From Cyanobacteriota bacterium (GTDB lineage Bacteria; Cyanobacteriota; Cyanobacteriia; PCC-6307; Cyanobiaceae): DNA of 5,387 bases. Shown here piece after piece: positions 1 through 5,387 of this stretch (the first letter of the stretch is position 1; each line of letters begins with the position of its first letter). The notes beneath the pieces are model-generated. The model did no database searches, was not told the DNA's origin, and worked only from the letters and a program-made list of their open reading frames with translations. The stretch spans positions 1-5,387 of the forward strand of contig CANHSW010000174.1 in the NCBI GenBank assembly GCA_947463165.1. Direction: 5' to 3'. A program made the position numbers and the translations under genes.

Positions 1-1203
1 AATCTCTTCATCGATGCCAGCACTGCCAACAGCTTTTTCGCCAACAGCCGGGCCGCCAACCGCTTTTTCGTCAACAGCCAGGCCGATGCCGGGCCCCAGC
101 ACCAGGGCATCGAGTCTTTGCAGATCAGTGCTTTGCAGCTCGCCGAGGGCGAGGCCGCCGGCCGGCCCGCTGCTCAAGCTGCGCTGGATCACCACCTGGG
201 GCTGCGACTGCCACAGGCCAGCCGCCACGGCTTCGGGCAGGGCGGCCCGCACACTGCCGCAACCGCTGGCGGTGGCCCCGGCCAGGGCCAAGGCGGCGGC
301 GCCGCGGTAGCGGTCGCTGCCGGCCACCAGCAGCAGCCGGCCGCGGCCGTATTTGCCCAGGGCGGGATCAAGAGGCAAGCCAGGCAGCTCCGCCAGATCG
401 GCCACCGCCAGGGCCAGGGGCTGCTGCTGCGGCAAGCGATCCAACAGGGCCCGGGGCAGAGCCAGGTCGATGCGCTCCAGCTTCCCCACCCAGCTGAGGG
501 CTTGGTCCTGCACCAAACCGGTCTTGATCAGGCCGATCGTGTAGGTGGTGCAGGCCCAGGCCGCCACCGCCCCCAGCAGCCGGCCGCTGTCGGCGCAGAG
601 GCCCGTGGGTACATCCACCGCCACCAGGGCGGCGGGTTGCAGCCGCTGCCGCTCCGCCAGCAGGGTTTCGATGGCGGCCCCGGGGGGGCGCCGCTGGCCG
701 ATGCCAAACAGGGCGTCGATCCACAGGGCTGGCCCCTCGGCCGGCGGTGGCTGCGACAGCCGCTCGATGCCCAACCAGAGCGCATGGCGCCAATGGCAGG
801 CGGTGAGCGGTTTGTGCTCGCTGAATGGACTCCAAATGGAGGTGGCCACCCCCGCCAGCTGCAGCTCCCGGGCGATCACCAGCCCATCGCCGCCGTTATG
901 ACCCGGTCCCACCAGCACCAGGGCCCCATGGCGACGCAGCCGCTGGGAGTGGTCTGCCAGCAAACGCCGACTCACCGCCAGGGCCGCCTTCTCCATCAGC
1001 GCCTCCACCGGCAGGCCGCTGGCGAACAGCTGCCGCTCCAGCTCGGCCATCTGGCTGCCACTCACCAGCAGATGGTCTGCATCGCGGCCGGGCCAGGCGG
1101 GTAGGGGAGGCGTCAAGGCGGTATTTGGTAACAAGTCGGTGTCTGGTAACAAGGCGGTGTTTAGCGATAAGGAGGGGTCTGGCAACAAGGCTGCTTCTGG
1201 CAC
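1..1203 (-). CDS. nnr: Bifunctional NAD(P)H-hydrate epimerase / ADP(ATP)-dependent NAD(P)H-hydrate dehydratase, 3' end cut by window edge
   Basis: This is a cytosolic metabolite-repair enzyme. The N-terminal YjeF_N domain interconverts R- and S-NAD(P)HX, and the C-terminal ribokinase-like domain dehydrates S-NAD(P)HX back to NAD(P)H. Reading from a GTG at 1203, 401 codons are open to the edge. The epimerase domain shows GPGHNGGDG (residues 99-107), IDALFGIG (162-169) and VAVDVPTGL with Asp197. The dehydratase domain shows GKYGRG (283-288), VAGSDRYRG and the LGPGIG nucleotide-binding motif (369-374). The catalytic D-A-D region expected further on lies outside the window. The start is uncertain. 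Homology-like sequence begins at about DADHLLVS (residues 41-48). Candidates are GTG 1203, TTG 1116 (a more usual family length) and ATG 1050, which would delete the conserved LLVS. A TGA lies in frame just upstream of 1203. No Shine-Dalgarno is seen at any candidate. Two in-frame tandem repeats interrupt or extend the protein. The gene is divergent from mnmA. Confidence 0.9.
   Translation of the reverse strand, partial: MPEAALLPDPSLSLNTALLPDTDLLPNTALTPPLPAWPGRDADHLLVSGSQMAELERQLFASGLPVEALMEKAALAVSRRLLADHSQRLRRHGALVLVGPGHNGGDGLVIARELQLAGVATSIWSPFSEHKPLTACHWRHALWLGIERLSQPPPAEGPALWIDALFGIGQRRPPGAAIETLLAERQRLQPAALVAVDVPTGLCADSGRLLGAVAAWACTTYTIGLIKTGLVQDQALSWVGKLERIDLALPRALLDRLPQQQPLALAVADLAELPGLPLDPALGKYGRGRLLLVAGSDRYRGAAALALAGATASGCGSVRAALPEAVAAGLWQSQPQVVIQRSLSSGPAGGLALGELQSTDLQRLDALVLGPGIGLAVDEKAVGGPAVGEKAVGSAGIDEEI
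25..84. repeat. Two-copy 30-bp tandem repeat inside the dehydratase domain
   Basis: Positions 25-54 and 55-84 are direct copies differing at only three of 30 bases (31/61, 41/71, 50/80). Each copy divides into two 15-bp halves that share the opening GCCAAC. On the minus strand it encodes four AV(G/D)xx pentapeptides: [15 protein letters not shown] and AVGSA, at residues 376-395 of the epimerase/dehydratase counted from GTG 1203. It sits immediately after LGPGIG, so it looks like a low-complexity insertion in a loop near the nucleotide site. The period is a multiple of three and the frame is kept. Confidence 0.85.
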
Positions 1204-1232
1204 CAAAGCGAAAGCGGCGGCGGCTCGGATTC
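1117..1232. other. Divergent junction between the NAD(P)H-hydrate repair gene and mnmA
   Basis: If the left gene starts at TTG 1116, this 116-bp stretch is the whole divergent intergenic region and must hold promoters for both genes. If it starts at GTG 1203, only 29 bp separate the two coding regions. The stretch is filled largely by the 18-bp repeat. I could not find a convincing paired -35/-10 for either direction, nor a terminator or RNA structure. Confidence 0.4.
1121..1210. repeat. Five-copy 18-bp degenerate tandem repeat at the divergent junction
   Basis: Five consecutive 18-bp units (1121-1138, 1139-1156, 1157-1174, 1175-1192, 1193-1210) share a core of roughly G-T-C-T-G-G-T-A-A-C-A-A-G-G-C-G. 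A decayed sixth unit may occupy 1103-1120. Read on the minus strand in the frame of the epimerase/dehydratase, the units give a hexapeptide series built on A-L-L-P-D/N-T (for example [12 protein letters not shown]) with no stop codon. Whether this stretch is translated as an N-terminal extension or lies in the leader depends on which start is used (GTG 1203 or TTG 1116). It also lies just upstream of the mnmA start on the other strand. Confidence 0.85.
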
Positions 1233-2450
1233 ATGATGGGGGGATTGACCGGCCTGGCTAGATCGGGCCAGAGAGCCTTGACATCCCCCCTACCACCTCT
1301 GGCCGCCACCCCGGCTGGCCTGGCGGCCCTGGAGAGGCTGCAGACCTGGCCCGGCGAGCACCGCATTGCCGTCGGCCTCTCCGGCGGCGTCGATAGCTCC
1401 CTCACCGCCGCCCTGCTGGTGGATGCCGGCTGGCAGGTGGAGGGACTCACCCTCTGGCTGATGAGCGGCAAGGGGGCCTGTTGCGCCGAGGGGCTGGTGG
1501 ATGCCGCCGCCCTCTGCGATCAGTTGGGGGTGCCCCACCATGTGGTGGATTTTCGCCAGCACTTTCAAGAGCAAATTGTGCAGGTGCTGGTGCAGGGTTA
1601 CGGCGATGGCATCACCCCCCTGCCCTGCTCCCGTTGCAACCGGGAGGTGAAGTTTGGGCCGATGCTGCGCTGGGCTGCAGAAGAACGGGGCATTGGCCGC
1701 CTCGCCACCGGCCACTACGCCCGGGTGCGGCCCGCCCACCAGAGCGACAACGGCCGGCCCCAGTTACTGCGGGGCCGCGACAGCCACAAGGATCAGAGCT
1801 ATTTCCTCTACGACCTATCGCCAAACCTGCTCGATCAGCTGGTGTTTCCGCTCGGGGAACTAACCAAACCGGAAACGCGGCTGGAGGCTGAACAGCGGGG
1901 TCTGCGCACCGCCCATAAACCGGAGAGCCAGGATCTCTGCCTGGCCGATCACCACGGCTCGATGCGGGCCTTCCTCGATGCCCATCTGCCGCCAAAGCAG
2001 GGGCAGATCGTGCTCGCCGACGGCACGGTGCTGGGCCAGCACGATGGCATCCAGCACTTCACCATCGGCCAGCGCAAGGGCCTGGGTGTCGCCTGGCGCG
2101 AACCCCTGCATGTGGTGCGGCTCGACGCGGCCATGAACCGGGTGGTGGTGGCCCCCCGGGCGGAAGCCGCCCGCGACAGCTGCACGGTGGGCGCCGTGAA
2201 TTGGCTATCGATTGCCGCCCCCCAATCGCCCCTGGAGCTGGAGGTGCAGGTGCGCTACCGCAGCGAACCGCAGCGGGCCCTGCTCACGCCGCTACCGGCC
2301 ACCAGCGACGATGTCAGCGGCGGTCGCCCCCACCGCTGCCGGCTGGAATTTGCTGAGGCGCAGTTCTCGATTACCCCGGGGCAGGCGGCCGTTTTCTATA
2401 GCGGTGAAACCCTGCTCGGCGGCGGCCTGATCCAGCGCGATCACCAGTAG
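1233..2450 (+). CDS. mnmA: tRNA-specific 2-thiouridylase MnmA
   Basis: MnmA activates U34 of tRNA-Lys, tRNA-Glu and tRNA-Gln by adenylation and transfers sulfur to make 2-thiouridine, taking sulfur from a cysteine desulfurase relay. The product is 405 residues from ATG 1233, slightly longer than the common 360-380. The PP-loop SGGVDSS is at residues 50-56. [11 protein letters not shown] contains Cys132 and Cys135. Cys135, directly before Asn, aligns with the first catalytic cysteine, and SQDLC places the second at Cys236. The tRNA-binding and C-terminal regions are intact ([29 protein letters not shown]). The start is uncertain: ATG 1233, ATG 1236 and TTG 1278 are in frame, none with a clear ribosome binding site. 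Recognisable family sequence begins at about residue 24, so TTG 1278 is a fair alternative. The reading frame stays open far upstream, but that part is antisense to the neighbouring gene. The 3' end overlaps the convergent [2Fe-2S] gene by 10 bp. Confidence 0.96.
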   Translation: MMGGLTGLARSGQRALTSPLPPLAATPAGLAALERLQTWPGEHRIAVGLSGGVDSSLTAALLVDAGWQVEGLTLWLMSGKGACCAEGLVDAAALCDQLGVPHHVVDFRQHFQEQIVQVLVQGYGDGITPLPCSRCNREVKFGPMLRWAAEERGIGRLATGHYARVRPAHQSDNGRPQLLRGRDSHKDQSYFLYDLSPNLLDQLVFPLGELTKPETRLEAEQRGLRTAHKPESQDLCLADHHGSMRAFLDAHLPPKQGQIVLADGTVLGQHDGIQHFTIGQRKGLGVAWREPLHVVRLDAAMNRVVVAPRAEAARDSCTVGAVNWLSIAAPQSPLELEVQVRYRSEPQRALLTPLPATSDDVSGGRPHRCRLEFAEAQFSITPGQAAVFYSGETLLGGGLIQRDHQ

Positions 2451-2677
2451 GGATCGCTGGCCAGCTCTACGTGCAGTACGCCGCCAGGGGCGATTGAGCC
2501 AACCGTGGCAATGCAGGCCCGCAGCGGCTCCTCATTCACCTCGATTTCACAGGCGCCACAGCTGCCCCCCAGGCAACCGGTGGGGATGTTCACCCCGGCG
2601 GCCCGGGCTGCCTCTAGCCAATCGGTGCCAGGGGCCACCTGGCTTTGGCTGCCGTTGGGCCAGTGGATGGTGATCAC
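2441..2677 (-). CDS. Small stand-alone [2Fe-2S] ferredoxin-like protein, last gene of the cobQ operon
   Basis: This is a 78-residue soluble protein with a beta-grasp fer2-type sequence. The cysteines are Cys35, Cys40, Cys43 and Cys55 in [10 protein letters not shown]...RAC, giving C-x4-C-x2-C-x11-C. Plant-type ferredoxins have about 29 residues before the fourth cysteine. The spacing here is that of the N-terminal [2Fe-2S] domain of CODH/xanthine-oxidase-type small subunits, but the second, helical cluster domain is absent. The start is GTG at 2677, overlapping the cobQ TGA by 4 bp (GTGA), so translational coupling is likely. It ends DPYW, and its last 10 bp overlap the 3' end of mnmA on the other strand. 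No ferredoxin reductase is visible. From its position it could deliver electrons to a corrinoid step such as cobalt reduction before adenosylation, but that is inference. The family call is firm; the partner is unknown. Confidence 0.88.
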   Translation of the reverse strand: MITIHWPNGSQSQVAPGTDWLEAARAAGVNIPTGCLGGSCGACEIEVNEEPLRACIATVGSIAPGGVLHVELASDPYW

Positions 2678-4224
2678 CGCAGCAAAGGCTCCAAATTCAC
2701 GTGCGCCTCGAAGGCATCGGCCAAGCGATCCAGCAGCGCTTCCCGCTGGCGGCTGTGATGTGGTTGATCCTCGCTCAAAGGCGCCAGGCCGCGGCGATCG
2801 CGCAGTTGGTTTAGCCAGCGGCGGCGCCAGGGGCCACTTTCAAACACACCATGCAGGTAGGTGCCAGCCACCACACCGCCCCGGTCGCCGTAGGGCCGCC
2901 ACCAGCCCAGGTCGGGGTCTGCCGCCAAGGGGAAACAGGTTTCCCCCTCCACCACCGAGCTAACTCCCCTGTGCAGCTCAAAACCCTCCAGCTCGAGGCT
3001 GGCTGCCGCCGCTGGCCAGAGCCCCTGGCTGCGGCGCTGGCGCAGGGCCTTGGCGGCGGCGAAACGGGTGTGCAGGGGCAGTAAATCCAAACCGGCCGCC
3101 TCGTTAGCCATGGGGGACTGGCTATCAGCCCCCTCGCGGCCCTCCGGGTCGTGCAGGCTGCGGCCGAGCATTTGCAGGCCACCACAGATGCCAAATACCT
3201 GGCCGCCCAAGCGGGCGTAGCGCTTCAGCTCCAGGGCCAGGGGGCTGGCCCGCAGGGCCGCCAGGTCCCGCAGGGTCTGCTTGCTGCCCGGCACGATCAG
3301 CGCATCCGGCTGCCCCAACTGCTCACCGGGCGCCAACCAGCGCAGTTGCACGGATGCTTCCGCTTCCAGCGGATCGAGATCGGAAAAATTGCTCAGCGAA
3401 GGCAGTTTGAGCACGGCGATCTCAATTTCAGCGCCGCGTTTACGGCCGCGGCGTTCCAGCAAATCGAGCGAGTCTTCCGGGGGGAACAGCTCATCGAGCC
3501 AGGGCATCACCCCCAGCACGGGAATGCCGGTGTGGGCCTCCAGCCAGCGGCGACCCTCATCGAACAGCTCGCGCCGGCCGCGGAAGCGATTGATCAGCAG
3601 GCCCTTGATCAGGGGGCGCTCCACGGGGCGCAGCAGCGCCAGGGTGCCCACCAGTTGGGCAAACACCCCCCCCCGCTCGATGTCGGCCACCAGCAGGCAA
3701 TTGGCCCGCAGGTATTGGGCCAGCCGCAGGTTGGTGAGGTCGCGGGTCTGCAGGTTCACCTCCACCGGGCTACCGGCCCCCTCCAGCACCAGGCGGCCCC
3801 CGGGCTGACTGGCTTGCAATTCGGCCAGCCCCTGGCGGATGGCGGCCCAGCCGGGGCGAAACCAGTCTCGGTAGTAGTGCTCGGCGCGGCAGTTGCCCAC
3901 CGAGCGGCCCAGATGGATCAGCTCACTGGTGCAGTCGCCCTGGGGCTTGAGCAGCACGGGGTTCATGGCACAGACCGGCTCCAAACCGGCCGCCCAGGCC
4001 TGCAGCGCCTGGGAATAGGCCATCTCGCCGCCGGCGGTATCCACCCAGGCGTTATTGCTCATGTTCTGCCCCTTGAAGGGCAGGGGCCGCTGGCCGCGGC
4101 GGCGCAGCACTCGGCACAGGGCGGCCGTCATCAAGGTTTTGCCGGCGCCGCTGCTGGTGCCCAACACCATCAGGGGTTTGAAACTGCTCACCAGCGGGGC
4201 CAATGGCGTCTGCACCAATGCCAC
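2674..4224 (-). CDS. cobQ: Cobyric acid synthase CobQ (glutamine-hydrolysing)
   Basis: CobQ amidates side chains b, d, e and g of adenosylcobyrinic acid a,c-diamide, using glutamine and ATP, to make adenosylcobyric acid in the cytosolic cobalamin/pseudocobalamin pathway. The 516 residues match the family length. The N-terminal dethiobiotin-synthetase-like domain has a P-loop GTSSGAGKT (22-30), [10 protein letters not shown] (50-59) and DIERGGVF (181-188). The C-terminal class I glutamine amidotransferase domain has [11 protein letters not shown] with nucleophile Cys347 and YLHGVFE with His458. The GTG at 4224 is the longest sensible start and overlaps the upstream gene by 37 bp. GTG 4215, or the ATG at residue 19 (4170, which would remove the overlap), are alternatives, since homology-like sequence begins near PLMVLG. 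No Shine-Dalgarno or cobalamin riboswitch is visible, and the upstream gene leaves no room for a leader. A run of nine G on the coding strand lies in the ERGG motif. Confidence 0.96.
   Translation of the reverse strand: MALVQTPLAPLVSSFKPLMVLGTSSGAGKTLMTAALCRVLRRRGQRPLPFKGQNMSNNAWVDTAGGEMAYSQALQAWAAGLEPVCAMNPVLLKPQGDCTSELIHLGRSVGNCRAEHYYRDWFRPGWAAIRQGLAELQASQPGGRLVLEGAGSPVEVNLQTRDLTNLRLAQYLRANCLLVADIERGGVFAQLVGTLALLRPVERPLIKGLLINRFRGRRELFDEGRRWLEAHTGIPVLGVMPWLDELFPPEDSLDLLERRGRKRGAEIEIAVLKLPSLSNFSDLDPLEAEASVQLRWLAPGEQLGQPDALIVPGSKQTLRDLAALRASPLALELKRYARLGGQVFGICGGLQMLGRSLHDPEGREGADSQSPMANEAAGLDLLPLHTRFAAAKALRQRRSQGLWPAAAASLELEGFELHRGVSSVVEGETCFPLAADPDLGWWRPYGDRGGVVAGTYLHGVFESGPWRRRWLNQLRDRRGLAPLSEDQPHHSRQREALLDRLADAFEAHVNLEPLLR
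2794..2801. repeat. Single HIP1 palindrome GCGATCGC
   Basis: A perfect GCGATCGC octamer lies inside cobQ. This octamer (HIP1) is highly over-represented in many cyanobacterial genomes. Only one perfect copy was noticed in this window, so it gives weak taxonomic support at most and could be chance in such GC-rich DNA. Confidence 0.5.
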
Positions 4225-4610
4225 AGCTTGGTGAATAGGTTGGCCCTATCGCGCTGGTCAGGCCAGCTGGCCAGTAGCTGCCGGCCCAGGGGGGTGAGCC
4301 GCACCCGTTCGGTGAGCCCCTGGCCGTCCACCTCCCGGCGCAGCACCCCCAGCTGGATCAGCCAGATGAAGTGGTCTTCCGCTTGGCCGGCCGATAGGCG
4401 GCGGCGGCTGAGGCTGCGCCAGTCCTGGCGGCCCGCCAGCTGGCTGCTGCTGAGGGCCCCCTGCTCCAGCTGCCGGTAAAAATCTCGCCGGAACGGCAGA
4501 CAGAGCAGGGCCTGCTGGGCCCGGCGCAAGGCGCGTTGTTCCTGGCTGGTGGGGCCTGAAGAGGTCAAGCAAAGCTGGCATCCGCTGCCATTGTCTTGCC
4601 TAACTTCCAC
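4188..4610 (-). CDS. Small winged-helix-like protein, possibly Npun_F0494 family, first gene of the cobQ operon
   Basis: This is a soluble protein of 140 residues if it starts at GTG 4610, or 126 if it starts at TTG 4568. The frame is open to an ATG at 4823, but that start would run about 200 bp antisense into maf. The recognisable core runs from about residue 24 to 113: [14 protein letters not shown], then a variable helix, then [18 protein letters not shown] and [10 protein letters not shown]. The last two segments look like the recognition-helix, wing and LTxxGr end of a winged-helix domain. From memory the [15 protein letters not shown]...LTPLG signature resembles the cyanobacterial Npun_F0494 family, whose function is unknown to me. 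The C-terminal tail is rich in Trp and Arg ([10 protein letters not shown]) and lies within the 37-bp overlap with cobQ, suggesting co-translation. A role as local regulator is only a guess. Confidence 0.72.
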   Translation of the reverse strand: MEVRQDNGSGCQLCLTSSGPTSQEQRALRRAQQALLCLPFRRDFYRQLEQGALSSSQLAGRQDWRSLSRRRLSAGQAEDHFIWLIQLGVLRREVDGQGLTERVRLTPLGRQLLASWPDQRDRANLFTKLWHWCRRHWPRW

Positions 4611-4621
4611 ACCTAGCTGCT

Positions 4622-5206
4622 GTGCTGCTACTGGCCTCTGCTTCTCCTGCCCGGCGCCGTCTGCTCCAGCAGGCCGCCATTGCCCATCGGGTGCAGGTGA
4701 GCGGTGTGGATGAGCAGGCGATTCAACACCCCGAGCCAGCTGAGCTAGTGCTGCTGCTGGCCCAGGCCAAGGCCCGGGCTGTGCGGCGCCTGCTGGATCG
4801 GCCCAGCGACGCCGATATCTCACTGGTGCTTGGCTGCGATTCGGTGTTGGTCTATGGGGGGGGAGTTTTCGGTAAACCCAACAATGCTGCAGAAGCGATC
4901 GAGCGCTGGCGATTGATGGCCGGCGGCTGGGGGGAGCTGCATACCGGCCATTGCTTGCTGGCCGGTCCTGGCGCCGCTGCCGCTTGCCCGGCTGAGCGGC
5001 TGCGCACAGTAACTACGAGGGTGCAATTCGCGCCCTTGAGCGAGTTGGAAATCGCCAACTACGTGGCCAGCGGCGAGCCCTTGCAGTGCGCTGGTGGTTT
5101 TGCCCTGGAGGGCCGCGGCGGGGCCCTGGTGGAGCGGATTGAGGGCTGCTTTTCCAATGTGATCGGCCTCAGCCTGCCGCTGTTGAGGCGCTGGCTGGAG
5201 CAGTAG
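4622..5206 (+). CDS. maf: Maf-like nucleoside triphosphate pyrophosphatase
   Basis: Maf proteins hydrolyse non-canonical or excess nucleoside triphosphates (dTTP/UTP or modified bases, depending on subgroup) to the monophosphate and pyrophosphate, and have been linked to septum inhibition. The protein has 194 residues, the normal length. Motifs in order are [11 protein letters not shown] (5-15), SGVDE (27-31), Lys50, LGCDSV with catalytic Asp73, FGKP with Lys85, TGHCLL, and the C-terminal [19 protein letters not shown] and [14 protein letters not shown] block. Cys72 stands where many members have Ala before the Asp. The start is GTG 4622, directly before the usual [11 protein letters not shown] opening. 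No Shine-Dalgarno is seen. It is divergent from the cobQ operon with 11 bp (GTG 4610) or 53 bp (TTG 4568) between starts, so the promoter must overlap neighbouring coding DNA. Subgroup (YhdE- or YceF-like) cannot be settled by eye. Confidence 0.95.
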   Translation: MLLLASASPARRRLLQQAAIAHRVQVSGVDEQAIQHPEPAELVLLLAQAKARAVRRLLDRPSDADISLVLGCDSVLVYGGGVFGKPNNAAEAIERWRLMAGGWGELHTGHCLLAGPGAAAACPAERLRTVTTRVQFAPLSELEIANYVASGEPLQCAGGFALEGRGGALVERIEGCFSNVIGLSLPLLRRWLEQ

Positions 5207-5238
5207 GAATTAAACCTGCAGTTCCCGGCCAGACCATA

Positions 5239-5278
5239 AATGGGCCGCACCCATGGGCGCCTTGAAAAATTGCCCATT
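5239..5278. repeat. Overlapping inverted repeats with alternative pairings
   Basis: AATGGGC at 5239-5245 and ATGGGC at 5253-5258 can each pair with GCCCATT at 5272-5278, giving a 7-bp stem with a long loop or a 6-bp stem with a 13-nt loop. A third option pairs ATGGG 5240-5244 with CCCAT 5250-5254. No run of T follows any stem, so a standard intrinsic terminator for maf is not supported. It could be an operator or a weak hairpin terminator. Confidence 0.45.
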
Positions 5279-5288
5279 CCGCTAAATT
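5262..5288 (+). promoter_or_regulatory. Weak sigma70-like promoter candidate
   Basis: TTGAAA (5262-5267) and TAAATT (5283-5288) resemble -35 and -10 boxes, but their 15-bp spacing is short. The -35 lies inside the loop of the inverted repeat. If real, it would drive a gene beginning past the right edge with an untranslated leader of about 90 nt. Confidence 0.25.
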
Positions 5289-5377
5289 CTGTAACAAGAT
5301 TGTGGGGCAGAGTGAGGTGTAAGCCAGTTGCTGCAATGCTTCTCGCGGCACTGCATCGATGGATCTTGATATTTTTC

Positions 5378-5384
5378 GAGGTGT
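5378..5384 (+). promoter_or_regulatory. Shine-Dalgarno-like GAGGTG at the right edge
   Basis: GAGGTG, complementary to part of the 16S 3' end, begins at 5378. A start codon at normal spacing would fall just outside the window. It would be the only conventional ribosome binding site seen here, since the complete genes in the window lack one. Confidence 0.3.
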
Positions 5385-5387
5385 CCT

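Larger units (their letters stand above)
5207..5387 (+). other. Intergenic region downstream of maf, probable leader of a gene beyond the right edge
   Basis: This stretch has visibly lower GC than the rest of the window and no protein of recognisable family on either strand. It holds overlapping inverted repeats (5239-5278), a weak promoter candidate and two copies of GAGGTGT (5314-5320, 5378-5384). Two plus-strand frames opening at ATG 5336 and ATG 5359 run to the edge, but they are too short to judge. Confidence 0.5.

Noticed and set aside
118..1104. Long plus-strand open frame of 328 codons, Gln/Gly-rich
   Set aside because: It is antisense to the well-supported epimerase/dehydratase, shows no family motif, and its composition is what GC-rich codons give when read in reverse.
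1169..1175. Perfect AAGGAGG Shine-Dalgarno match on the plus strand
   Set aside because: It lies inside one copy of the 18-bp repeat and no ATG, GTG or TTG follows at workable spacing.
1121..1210. CRISPR-like array
   Set aside because: The units are directly abutting 18-bp degenerate copies with no spacers, so this is a minisatellite.
825..1232. In-frame upstream extension of mnmA by 136 codons
   Set aside because: It lies antisense to conserved epimerase-domain sequence and the repeat. Family homology starts only after 1233.
1278..1283. TTGACA as a -35 box
   Set aside because: No -10 sequence follows at 16-18 bp, and it lies inside the likely mnmA coding region.
3151..4479. Long plus-strand open frame of 442 codons across cobQ
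   Set aside because: It is an antisense shadow of cobQ and the winged-helix-like gene, Gln/His/Gly-rich and without recognisable domains.
4611..4823. ATG 4823 as start of the winged-helix-like gene
   Set aside because: It would overlap the conserved N-terminal third of maf on the other strand. The extra residues are low-complexity and unlike the family core.
5336..5387. Start of a partial gene at ATG 5336 or ATG 5359
   Set aside because: Only 17 or 9 codons are visible, neither has a properly spaced ribosome binding site, and no family can be recognised.

Overview
The window looks like a stretch of a GC-rich picocyanobacterial chromosome (Synechococcus/Cyanobium type). This is inferred from the cyanobacterial flavour of the MnmA and Maf proteins, a cobyric acid synthase gene coupled to a tiny [2Fe-2S] protein, and a small protein resembling the cyanobacteria-restricted Npun_F0494 family. 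No database was searched. I see no mobile element, CRISPR array, tRNA or rRNA. Gene density is very high, and most starts appear to be GTG or TTG without a clear Shine-Dalgarno sequence.

Layout, left to right. (1) About 1-1203, minus strand: most of a bifunctional NAD(P)H-hydrate epimerase/dehydratase, cut off by the left edge. It carries two in-frame tandem repeats, one at its amino end (1121-1210) and one just after the GPG nucleotide-binding motif of the dehydratase domain (25-84). (2) 1233-2450, plus strand, divergent from the first gene: mnmA, the tRNA 2-thiouridylase. (3) 2441-4610, minus strand: a compact operon read right to left as a small winged-helix-like protein, cobQ (cobyric acid synthase), then a 78-residue [2Fe-2S] protein. 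Its genes overlap by 37 and 4 bp. The last gene converges on mnmA with a 10-bp overlap of the two 3' ends. (4) 4622-5206, plus strand: maf, a house-cleaning nucleotide pyrophosphatase, divergent from the operon with almost no spacer. (5) 5207-5387: a relatively AT-rich intergenic stretch with overlapping inverted repeats, a weak promoter candidate and a Shine-Dalgarno-like GAGGTG at the right edge, probably the leader of a gene starting just outside the window.

Functionally the genes are housekeeping: repair of damaged NAD(P)H, wobble-uridine thiolation, corrin side-chain amidation and clearance of non-canonical nucleotides. The least explained parts are the operon partners of cobQ: a stand-alone [2Fe-2S] domain with the cysteine spacing of molybdenum-hydroxylase small subunits, and a possible DNA-binding protein. 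The in-frame micro-repeats in the NAD(P)H-hydrate repair gene are also unexplained. I found no evidence of a wholly new defence or mobile system here.
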